A stretch of DNA of 64,000 nucleotides from the NCBI RefSeq assembly GCF_003173615.1, contig NZ_QGNA01000005.1:186001-250000 (forward strand), given 5' to 3'. Made by a program: the position numbers and the translations under genes. Source of the DNA: Falsiroseomonas bella. GTDB taxonomy: Bacteria; Pseudomonadota; Alphaproteobacteria; Acetobacterales; Acetobacteraceae. This document shows positions 40,445 through 47,407 of this stretch, piece after piece (the stretch's first letter is position 1; every line of letters begins with the position of its first letter). Below the pieces are notes generated by a model that did no database searches, had not been told where the DNA came from, and saw only the letters and a program-made list of their open reading frames with translations.

Positions 40445-40840
40445 ATGCGTGGCATGGGCGCGGGATGCATCGGCCGGCGGACGCTGGCGGTATTGGGCTT
40501 CTCGGCGCTGGGCGCCCGCGGCGCCGCGGCGCATCACGGCTGGTCCTGGGCCGAGGGCGAGCAGATGACGCTCACCGGCACCATCCGGGAGGTCTATGTC
40601 GGCCAGCCGCATCCGACGCTGCGGGTGGAGGCCGATGACGGCCTGTGGACGGTGGAGCTCAGTAATCCGCGGCAGACCGCGCGCTCCGGCTTCTCGGCCG
40701 AATCGGCCGCCGCGGGCGACCGGGTGGTGGCGATCGGCAACCGCGCGCGGGAGCGGAACGAGCGGCGCATGAAGGCGGTGCGCATCACCGTGCGCGACCG
40801 CACCTACGACATCTACCCGGACCGCATCCGGTCGAGCTGA
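40445..40840 (+). CDS. Exported DUF6152-like protein
   Basis: 131 residues from ATG at 40445. An in-frame ATG at 40454 has the better distance (9 bases) to the GAAGGA ribosome-binding site, so the true product may be 128 residues. Signal peptide with GRRTLAVLGFSALGARGAAA and predicted cleavage before HHGWSWAEG. The mature domain (LTGTIREVYVGQPHPTLRV, AAGDRVVAIGNRARE, YDIYPDRI) is a small beta-rich OB-like fold. Followed 8 bases later by a membrane protein gene; this pair recurs together in related genomes as far as I recall. Function unknown, possibly metal- or haem-related because of the His-His N-terminus (inference). Confidence 0.75.
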   Translation: MRGMGAGCIGRRTLAVLGFSALGARGAAAHHGWSWAEGEQMTLTGTIREVYVGQPHPTLRVEADDGLWTVELSNPRQTARSGFSAESAAAGDRVVAIGNRARERNERRMKAVRITVRDRTYDIYPDRIRSS

Positions 40841-40848
40841 CCCCCGCG

Positions 40849-41316
40849 GTGTGGGAGGCGCTGGCCGCCTGGCCGGTGGCCGAGGCGCTGCGGCGCTCGG
40901 CGATCCTCTACCCGCTGGTCAATGCCGCCCACATCCTGGGCATCGGGCTGCTGCTCGGCACCATAGCGGCGCTGGACCTGCGGCTGCTCGGCGCCTTCCG
41001 GGCGGTGCCGCTGGCGCTGGTCGGGCCGATGCTGGCGCGTCTGGCGGCGGCCGGGCTGGGCGTGGCAGCCGTGACGGGGCTGCTGCTCTTCTCGACCCGG
41101 CCGGCGGCCTATGCGGAGAACCCGGCCTTCCTGGCGAAGCTCGCCCTCGTGGGACTCGGCCTCGGCAATGTCGCGCTGCTGCGGGCCGGGCGAGGCTGGC
41201 GCGCGGCCCTGGCCGGGGCGGCGCCCTCCCCCGGGGTGCGGGCCGCGGCCGCGCTGTCGCTCGCCGCCTGGGTGGGCGCGGTGGTGGCGGGGCGCTGGAT
41301 CGGGTTCCTGCAGTAG
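40849..41316 (+). CDS. Small membrane protein, DUF6644/DUF2214-like
   Basis: 155 residues from GTG at 40849. Four hydrophobic segments, with the first preceded by RRSAILYPLVNAAHILGIGLL, where the His lies in the membrane as in DUF2214-type proteins, and the last ending at GRWIGFLQ. Coupled to the exported DUF6152-like gene, so they may form one membrane-associated unit. No known activity. Confidence 0.7.
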   Translation: MWEALAAWPVAEALRRSAILYPLVNAAHILGIGLLLGTIAALDLRLLGAFRAVPLALVGPMLARLAAAGLGVAAVTGLLLFSTRPAAYAENPAFLAKLALVGLGLGNVALLRAGRGWRAALAGAAPSPGVRAAAALSLAAWVGAVVAGRWIGFLQ

Positions 41317-41337
41317 GGGGGCCGAGACGGTCAGGGC

Positions 41338-41387
41338 GGTCGCGCCCCCAATCCCGACCCTCCCCCGCACGGCGGGGGAGGGAGGGC
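41338..41387. repeat. Dispersed hairpin element, copy 1
   Basis: Starts GGTCGCGCCCCCA and contains a perfect 11-bp hairpin: CCCTCCCCCGC (41358-41368), loop ACG, GCGGGGGAGGG (41372-41382). A near-identical copy is at 52833-52880. It lies in the gap between two convergent genes, like a REP element. Confidence 0.75.
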
Positions 41388-41408
41388 AAGCGGAGCCGGC
41401 GTGCGCGC

Positions 41409-42161
41409 TCAGCCCTTGCGGAACAGGCGCCGCAGCATCCCCCAGAAACCCTCGCCCTTCGCCGCCACGCGGTGATGGCTGACATGCGGCCGGCGGGAGG
41501 GGGGCGGCAGCGCGCTGGCCACCGTGTGGCGGCCGGCATCGCCCGCCTCGATCAGGCGCTGTTCCAGCATCACCACCTGCGCCACCGCCTCGGGCGGCGC
41601 CTGCCTGGCGATGCCCTCGGCCGTGCTGGCCGCATCGTCCCAGGCCTCGGCCCGGCGCAGCGCATCCACCACCCGCACGGACTGCTCGAGGTCGAGCGGC
41701 GGGCCGCCGCGCCACAGCGCGACCGCATCCAGCCGCCAGCTTCGCGCGAGCTCCGGCCGGCCGAGATCGTCGGCCACCCAGGCGGCCTGCAGCGTGGCCT
41801 CGGCCGCGGCGTGCAGCGCGCCCGTCTCCTCCAGCACCAGGGCCCAGGCCAGGAAGCGCCGGCCGAGCGGGGGGATGGAGGTATCGGCCATCAGGGCGCG
41901 GAAGGGCGCGGCGCGCACAGCCTCGGCGGCCGCCGGATGGGCGCGGCTGATGTCGGGCGCGCAGTAGCCGCAATTCGGGCATTGCTGCAGCCAGCGCGCC
42001 ATGGTGGAGCGCACCGGCTCGCCCGGGCGCAGGTCGAGGTCCGGCGGCTGCTCCGGCGGGGCGGGACGGAAAGGCGGTTGCCGGCTCTCGGTACCGCAGA
42101 CGCCGCAGCGCAGCGTGCCGGACGGGGCGGATCGTGAGCCGGGCGAGGGGATCTCGGCCAT
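41409..42161 (-). CDS. Zinc-ribbon protein, DUF2225-like
   Basis: 250 residues from ATG at 42161 (an upstream in-frame start adds 24 residues but lacks conservation). Two paired-Cys knuckles: LRCGVCG near residue 19 and QCPNCGYCAPD near residue 64, suggesting a zinc ribbon. The rest is helical with a TPR-like feel (RFLAWALVLEETGALHAAAE, EATLQAAWVADDLG). Ends in a basic RRLFRKG tail. No signal or membrane segment. DUF2225 membership is a tentative reading. Confidence 0.6.
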   Translation of the reverse strand: MAEIPSPGSRSAPSGTLRCGVCGTESRQPPFRPAPPEQPPDLDLRPGEPVRSTMARWLQQCPNCGYCAPDISRAHPAAAEAVRAAPFRALMADTSIPPLGRRFLAWALVLEETGALHAAAEATLQAAWVADDLGRPELARSWRLDAVALWRGGPPLDLEQSVRVVDALRRAEAWDDAASTAEGIARQAPPEAVAQVVMLEQRLIEAGDAGRHTVASALPPPSRRPHVSHHRVAAKGEGFWGMLRRLFRKG

Positions 42162-42324
42162 TCCCCTCAAACTAGGCAGCTTCCGGCCCGGGGCGAAGAG
42201 GGAAGCGCGCCAAACTTGCCGCGCGCGGGCCACAAGCCTGCCGGCCGGCGGGCGGGGCGGCGCCGCGGCGCCTTGCCCGGCGACCTTGCCCAGCCACCGG
42301 GGGCATCGCTAAACCTGGGTTCCC

Positions 42325-43275
42325 ATGCCACGCGGCGACCTCTTTCCCGACATCGCTCCCTACGAAACAGGGCTGCTCCCGCTCTCGGGCGGGCATGTCA
42401 TGTATTGGGAGCAGGTGGGGAACCCGCGCGGCCAGCCCGTGCTGTTCCTGCATGGCGGGCCCGGCGCCGGGGCCGGGGCGATCCATCGGCGCTTCTTCGA
42501 CCCCGGCCATTGGCGGGTGGTGATCTTCGACCAGCGCGGCGCCGGCCGCTCCCGCCCGCTCGGCGAGCTGCGGGAGAACACCACCCCGCATCTCGTTTCC
42601 GACATCGAGGTGCTGCGCCGCTTCCTCGGCATCGAGAAATGGCTGCTCTTCGGCGGCTCCTGGGGCTCGACCCTCGCGCTCGCCTATGCCCAGGCCCATC
42701 CCGAGCGCGTGGCGGGCTGCGTGCTGCGCGGCGTCTTCCTCGGCCGCCAGACGGAGGTGGAATGGTTCCTCTACGGCCTGCGGCGGGTCTTCCCCGATGC
42801 CTGGGCCGCCTTCGCCGAGCATATCCCGGCGGCGGAGCGAACCGACCTGCTCGGCGCCTATCTGCGCCGCCTCTGCGACCCCGATCCGCTGGTGCATGGC
42901 CCGGCGGCGCGGGCCTGGAGCCTCTACGAGGGCTCCTGCTCCACCCTGCTGCCGAGCCCGGAGACGGTGGCGAGCTTCGCGCAGGACCGCAGCGCGCTCG
43001 GCCTCGCGCGGATCGAGGCGCATTACTTCGCCAACGACCTCTTCCTGCCCCCCGAAGGGCTGCTGGGCGGCATGGAGCGCATCGCGCATGTCCCCGCGGA
43101 GATCGTGCAGGGCCGCTACGACATGGTCTGCCCGCCCGACACGGCCTTCGACCTGGCAGGCGCCTGGCCGCGCGCGCGGCTGACCATCGTGCCGGATGCC
43201 GGGCATTCGGCGCTGGAGCCCGGCGTGCGCACCGCGCTGGTGGCCGCGGTGGAGCGGTTCAGGCGGCGGGGATAG
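42325..43275 (+). CDS. pip: Proline iminopeptidase
   Basis: Alpha/beta-hydrolase (peptidase S33) that removes N-terminal proline from peptides, cytoplasmic. 316 residues. Oxyanion motif LFLHGGPGAG, nucleophile Ser112 in GGSWGSTLAL, Asp266 in GRYDMVCPP and His294 in DAGHSALEPG. The cap contains the family's FDQRGAGRSRP segment just before the nucleophile elbow. Transcribed alone, convergent with the peptidase G1 gene, with a hairpin array in between. May share peptide/proline catabolism with putA 3 kb away (inference). Confidence 0.95.
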   Translation: MPRGDLFPDIAPYETGLLPLSGGHVMYWEQVGNPRGQPVLFLHGGPGAGAGAIHRRFFDPGHWRVVIFDQRGAGRSRPLGELRENTTPHLVSDIEVLRRFLGIEKWLLFGGSWGSTLALAYAQAHPERVAGCVLRGVFLGRQTEVEWFLYGLRRVFPDAWAAFAEHIPAAERTDLLGAYLRRLCDPDPLVHGPAARAWSLYEGSCSTLLPSPETVASFAQDRSALGLARIEAHYFANDLFLPPEGLLGGMERIAHVPAEIVQGRYDMVCPPDTAFDLAGAWPRARLTIVPDAGHSALEPGVRTALVAAVERFRRRG

Positions 43276-43296
43276 GCCGCACGCCTCATACTGCGC

Positions 43297-43431
43297 GCAC
43301 AAAGGTTTCACCTTTGTGCCCCTCATACGCCGGGCGGGCCGCATCCGCGGCCCTTGGCTTCGCGCCGTGCGGCGCGGCGCGCATTCGCGCGCTCGGCCCT
43401 TCGGGCCGCAGGTCGGAACTTCCTGCGTATG
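43297..43431. repeat. Array of five perfect hairpins framed by an inverted heptamer
   Basis: In order: GCACAAAGGT/ACCTTTGTGC (43297-43319, 10 bp); GGGCCGC/GCGGCCC (43336-43353); GCGCC/GGCGC (43362-43375); GCGCGC/GCGCGC (43377-43392); CGGCCC/GGGCCG (43394-43408), all with 3- or 4-base loops. CATACGC (43324-43330) and GCGTATG (43425-43431) bracket the last four. It fills the 159-base gap between convergent pip and the G1 peptidase gene. Confidence 0.7.
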
Positions 43432-43434
43432 CTA

Positions 43435-44622
43435 TCAGGCAGCGACGGCGCTGGGTGGCGAGCCGGCGGCCTTCGGAATGGCGGGGGGCTGCTCCTCGCG
43501 ATAGCGCACCAGCAGGCGCGTGCGGTCGCCGACGGGGTTCTCCGGCAGCGAGATGCGCGGCGCGCGCCAGGGCTCGGCGCGCTGGTCGAACATGCGGATC
43601 AGCCGCCGCCCCTCCAGCGCGCGCAGCTCCGCCACCTCATGGAAGGGCTGATCGGCGCGGCGCAGCCCCGCGATGCAGTCGCGGAACTCCACCTCACCGA
43701 AATCGGGCAGCGGGTAGAGCAGTTCCTGGTACATCACGGTCGGACGCTCCACCACCCAGACCGCGCCCATGCCCTGCACCGGCGCCGGATCGTCATGCGC
43801 CTGCTCGGCGCCGTCGCGCCGGGCGCCCCCGTCCTTCGGGCCGGAACGCCAGAGCACGCTGTCCTCGGCGCCGGTGGTCTCGTTGCGGATGCACATCACC
43901 ACGCGCCGCGGATCGAGCAGCGCGAGCCAGCACACGACCTCGTCCCCCGGAGAGACGGTGAAGCCTTCGAACTTCACCTCGCCGTAGTTCTCGCCGCGCA
44001 CCCACCATTGCGCCCAGGCGTAGCAGCGCACCTCGCGCCGGCCACGGTCCAGGAACACTTCCTTCGTGGTCGTGCCGATCTGCGGCATGGACCGCGCGAC
44101 GGCGCGGTGGCCGTCGAGCCCGATCCACACGGAGCAGCGCCGCGAGGGGGGCGAATCCTCGGACCCCGTCACGCCGGGGGGCGCCACATGGTTCACCCGA
44201 GCATCCGGCACCCGCCAGCGGGCGGTGACCGAGGAGAAGCGAAGGCCGCCCCGGGCGGTGGTGAAGGCGCCCGACCAGTTGCTGCTGCCTTGCCAGACGG
44301 AGCCGGCGAGGTCCGTGCCGCTGTTGCTCGATCCCGCCACGTCGGACCGCCCGCGATGCTCGGCCTGCTGCTCCGCCCGCATCGTGCCGCTGGCGCCGGT
44401 GCGGCGCAGCGCGACCCAGCGCTCGACCAGGTGGCGCGCCGCGCGCGGCCCCGGCCAGGGCAGGCGCGCCCCGGCATGGAACGCGGCCTCGAAGCCGGCG
44501 GGAAGCTCGCCGAAGTGGCTGCGCGGATCGTCGCGGCATTCGGCCAGGCGCTCGGCGCGGCGGGCCAGGGCCTCGGCCGCCGCCCTGGCCGGATCCGCCG
44601 GTCGGCGGGGCGTGCGGCTCAT
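43435..44622 (-). CDS. Peptidase G1 (eqolisin)-like protein
   Basis: 395 residues from ATG at 44622, overlapping the PAP2 stop as ATGA. The first 110 residues are basic and unique. The beta-sandwich of the glutamic peptidase family then begins: SSNWSGAF, a SVTARWRVP segment, CSVWIGLDGH, MPQIGTTT, YAWAQWWVRGENYGEV, SPGDEVVCWLAL and VWVVERPT. Eqolisins use a Gln/Glu pair; the Gln in MPQIGTT and the Glu in VWVVERP are candidates, but exact equivalence needs a structural alignment. The family's Tyr/Trp-Glu-Trp position reads WAQW here, so the acid residue there is replaced by Gln. No signal peptide, unlike the secreted fungal enzymes. Substrate unknown; activity uncertain. Confidence 0.7.
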   Translation of the reverse strand: MSRTPRRPADPARAAAEALARRAERLAECRDDPRSHFGELPAGFEAAFHAGARLPWPGPRAARHLVERWVALRRTGASGTMRAEQQAEHRGRSDVAGSSNSGTDLAGSVWQGSSNWSGAFTTARGGLRFSSVTARWRVPDARVNHVAPPGVTGSEDSPPSRRCSVWIGLDGHRAVARSMPQIGTTTKEVFLDRGRREVRCYAWAQWWVRGENYGEVKFEGFTVSPGDEVVCWLALLDPRRVVMCIRNETTGAEDSVLWRSGPKDGGARRDGAEQAHDDPAPVQGMGAVWVVERPTVMYQELLYPLPDFGEVEFRDCIAGLRRADQPFHEVAELRALEGRRLIRMFDQRAEPWRAPRISLPENPVGDRTRLLVRYREEQPPAIPKAAGSPPSAVAA

Positions 44623-45584
44623 TGTTCGGCCCACTCCTCCCGGGCGGCCTTCACCTGGGCGCGTGCCAGCGGCACGGCGACCAGCGCCTTGCGCAGCGCC
44701 TCCGCCAGTTCGCGCCCGACCTCGGTGTCGCTGCGGTAGTGCACGCCGGCGATCTCGCGGTTGCGCGCGATGCGCGCGGCGAGCGCATCGACCGCCTCCT
44801 GCGCCTTCTCCCAGGGCGACCCCTGCAGCACGGCCCGGGCGACATGCGCCATCAGGAAGGCCTGCGTCGCATGGCCGGACGGATAGGCGGCGTGCCCCGG
44901 CACCTCGATCGCCGGGCGCAGCGCGGCGCAGACCTGCGAGGGGCGGGGGCGGTCCTCCAGCATCTTGAAGTGCTGCACGGCGAGCGCCGCGACCATGGAG
45001 GCCGATGTCAGCGCGGCGAATGTCGCCGGGTGGCTCGCCGGCCTCGCGCAGAGCACGCCCATGAACTGGCTGATGAACTCGTCCGATTGCGTGACGATCT
45101 CGCCCATCGCATCGGCGCGCTCGTCCTCCGCCAGGCGGATCAGCTCGTCGATCTCGTCGTCCACCGCCTGGCGGAGCGACTTGCCGCCCTTCGGAAGCCG
45201 TTGCCGCCAGCCGAGGATGGCGAGGCCGCCTTCGCCGGCCGCGGGCTCGCCCGACCTGCGCTGGCGGTTGCGCCAGGCCTCGCCGTCGGTGAACTCCGCC
45301 AGGACGTGCCAGGCGCGCCAGCCGCCGCTCCAGCGGCGGCCGAACCGGCCCTCATGGCCGGCGCGGTATTCGCCGTCCGAGATGCGCGTCCAGGCGGCGG
45401 TGGCGGGCTCGGCGACGAAGGGCAGGTCCACGCGGTCCGCAAAGAACCAGCCGGTGCCGCCGGCATTTCCCGTATTGCCCTGATTTCCCTGATTGCCCTG
45501 ATTCCCTTGGTTCCCCTGATTGCCCTGGTTCCCCTGGTTGCCTTGATTTCCCTGGTTGCCCTGGTTGCTTGCGCCGCCAGACAT
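44619..45584 (-). CDS. PAP2/vanadium-haloperoxidase-fold protein with collagen-like N-terminus
   Basis: 321 residues, ATG at 45584 with a GGGGGAGG ribosome-binding site. Residues 7-36 are ten perfect Asn-Gln-Gly triplets, then NTG and NAG, that is a Gly-Xaa-Yaa collagen-like run with Xaa-Yaa mostly Asn-Gln. The C-terminal half has all three PAP2 motifs: Lys207-X6-Arg214-Pro, PSGH with His238, and Arg276-X5-His282-X3-Asp286. Such enzymes are acid phosphatases or vanadate-dependent haloperoxidases; which one cannot be read here. There is no signal peptide or membrane helix. Lies 33 bases after the ToxR-like regulator and overlaps the G1 peptidase gene. Confidence 0.82.
   Translation of the reverse strand: MSGGASNQGNQGNQGNQGNQGNQGNQGNQGNQGNQGNTGNAGGTGWFFADRVDLPFVAEPATAAWTRISDGEYRAGHEGRFGRRWSGGWRAWHVLAEFTDGEAWRNRQRRSGEPAAGEGGLAILGWRQRLPKGGKSLRQAVDDEIDELIRLAEDERADAMGEIVTQSDEFISQFMGVLCARPASHPATFAALTSASMVAALAVQHFKMLEDRPRPSQVCAALRPAIEVPGHAAYPSGHATQAFLMAHVARAVLQGSPWEKAQEAVDALAARIARNREIAGVHYRSDTEVGRELAEALRKALVAVPLARAQVKAAREEWAEQ
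45477..45566. repeat. Ten 9-base coding repeats (Asn-Gln-Gly)
   Basis: Ten in-frame 9-base units encode NQG ten times; the nucleotide copies vary at third positions (for example CAG/CAA, GGG/GGA/GGC), so protein-level selection has kept the repeat while DNA has drifted. It encodes residues 7-36 of the PAP2-fold protein. Confidence 0.85.
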
Positions 45585-45617
45585 GAGCCGCCTCCCCCTT
45601 TTTGGTTGTTCCTGGCC

Positions 45618-47180
45618 TCAGGCCGGCAGGCCAGCCGCGGCGAGCCGTTCGACGAACCGGTCGCGCATCGCGCCGCGCAGCGGCGTGCGGGCCGCGAAGC
45701 CGGCGAGGCTGAAGCCCGGCTCGACCGCGAGCAGCCGCGGCACCTCCGCGCGCGCCTCCTCCACCCGTCCCTCCGCGACGAGCCCGGCGATCAGCACCCG
45801 CCAGTTCGGCGCATGCTCGGGGTTCGTCTTGGCGGCGCGGCGTGCCCAGGCGATCGCCTGGTCGTGGTTTTCGCAGGTGTAGTGGGCCTGCGCGACGATA
45901 TGCTCGTGCAGGAAGGTGAAGGCGTCGGACGGGGCGAGACGCAGCGCGCGCTCGGCCCAGGCGAGCGCCTCCTCGCCCTCGCCGAGCCAGCACCGGACGG
46001 CGCCGCCCCAGCTCCAGGCGAGCGCGTTGCTCGGGCTGATCGCGACCGCCTGGTCCAGGATCCGGCGCGCCTCCTCGAAGGCGTGCTTCATGTAGCCGAG
46101 CAGGAAGCCGCGCAGCGCCAGCGCGAAGCCGTCCTGCCGGTCCCGCTCCAGCGCCTGGTCCGCGAAGCGGCCGGAGGCCTCGGCCTCGGCCGCGACATCG
46201 TCGGACCAGCCCTGGGCGATGCGCAGCGAATACCACCAGGCCGTGTAGCTGTAGGGCAGCGCGCTTTGCGGATCGGCCTGCTTCGCCAGGTCGAGCAGCA
46301 GGCGCGCGCGGTCCATCGCGGAGCGGTCCATGCGCCGCATCTCGTCCAGCGCGCGCAGGACGTAGTCATAGGCGGTGAGGCTGCTGGGCGGCTTACGCAT
46401 GGCGCGCGCCAGCTCCTCGGCCTTCACCTGGGGCAGGATCAGGCCGGCGACCTGCTCCGCGATGCGGTCCTGCATCTCGAACAGGTCGGCCTCGACGCCG
46501 TCGTAGCGGTCGGTGCGCAGGATCGTGCCGCGTTCCGTCTCGCTGAGCTCGGTGGTCACGCGCAGGCGGCCGCCGGCGCGGCGCACGCCGCCATAGAGCA
46601 CGTAGCGCACGCCGAGCTCGCTGCCCGCCGCGCGCGGGTCGAGCGAGGTCTGGGCGAAGGCGAGTGCCGAGCCGCGGCTGACCACGAACAGCCCGTCGAG
46701 CCCCGAAAGGACATGCACGATGCCCTCGATGATGCCGTCGGCGAAGTAGGCATCCCGCGGATCGCCGGCATTCGCACGGAAGGGCAGCACGGCGATGGAG
46801 GGGCGATCGTCCGCGCGGCGGGAGATCGGCGCCGGCGCGGGCGGCGCGGCGGGCGCCTCGGCGACCTCGCCCTGCAGCAGGTAGCCGCGGCGGGGCAGGG
46901 TCTTCAGCGTGGCGGCGCCGGCCGCGCCCATCGCCTTGCGCAGCTCCACCACGCATTGCGTGATGCTGTCGTCGGTGACGAAGAGGCCGGGCCAGACCGT
47001 GTCCAGGATCTCCGCCCGCGGCACCACGCGACCGGGATTGGCCAGCAGCAGGCGCAGCAGATCGAGCGTCTTCGGACGCAGGACGGTCTCCGTGCCACCC
47101 GGCGCCACAAGGACGCCGCGGCCCTCGTCCAGCAGGCATTCGCCGAACCGGACCTTCCGCGCGCTGCCCCTGATCTCCAT
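45618..47180 (-). CDS. ToxR/CadC-like winged-helix regulator with TolB-like and TPR domains
   Basis: 520 residues from ATG at 47180. Residues about 5-105 form an OmpR/PhoB-type winged helix (LRPKTLDLLRLLLANPGRVV, RAEILDTVWPG, DDSITQCVVELRKAMG, LKTLPRRGYLL). A Pro/Ala linker is followed by a TolB N-domain-like segment (RPSIAVLPFRANAGD, YFADGIIEGIVHVLSGL, YVLYGGVRRAGGRLRV), then TPR repeats to the C-terminus. No transmembrane helix, so unlike CadC/ToxR it appears soluble. It heads the operon with the PAP2 and G1 peptidase genes and likely controls them (inference). Confidence 0.82.
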   Translation of the reverse strand: MEIRGSARKVRFGECLLDEGRGVLVAPGGTETVLRPKTLDLLRLLLANPGRVVPRAEILDTVWPGLFVTDDSITQCVVELRKAMGAAGAATLKTLPRRGYLLQGEVAEAPAAPPAPAPISRRADDRPSIAVLPFRANAGDPRDAYFADGIIEGIVHVLSGLDGLFVVSRGSALAFAQTSLDPRAAGSELGVRYVLYGGVRRAGGRLRVTTELSETERGTILRTDRYDGVEADLFEMQDRIAEQVAGLILPQVKAEELARAMRKPPSSLTAYDYVLRALDEMRRMDRSAMDRARLLLDLAKQADPQSALPYSYTAWWYSLRIAQGWSDDVAAEAEASGRFADQALERDRQDGFALALRGFLLGYMKHAFEEARRILDQAVAISPSNALAWSWGGAVRCWLGEGEEALAWAERALRLAPSDAFTFLHEHIVAQAHYTCENHDQAIAWARRAAKTNPEHAPNWRVLIAGLVAEGRVEEARAEVPRLLAVEPGFSLAGFAARTPLRGAMRDRFVERLAAAGLPA

Positions 47181-47203
47181 ACCCTGCGCCCGAGTCGAAA
47201 CCA

Positions 47204-47222
47204 CCCTGATCGTATGTCAGGG
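47204..47222. promoter_or_regulatory. Inverted repeat upstream of the ToxR-like regulator
   Basis: CCCTGA (47204-47209) and TCAGGG (47217-47222) are separated by TCGTATG. It sits 24-42 bases before the regulator's ATG, where an autoregulatory site would be expected. The regulator's binding site is not known. Confidence 0.35.
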
Positions 47223-47407
47223 TTCCGACACTGCGCCAGGGGGCCAAGCCGCGATGCGGCAAGGCGATCACATGCCGCACCCGGGGTCGGCGCGGAGCGG
47301 GTAGCGACATGCGGCTCTCCAGCAAGCCTGCGCGGAGAGTCTAGATGCGCCGCCGCATCGAATCCCGAAGCCGATCCGAATTCCGTCCGAAAGCCGAAGC
47401 CGGGCCG

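Noticed and set aside
45477-45566. Regular short repeats considered as a CRISPR array
   Set aside because: The period is 9 bases with no spacers, and it is in frame as Asn-Gln-Gly codons of the PAP2-fold gene.
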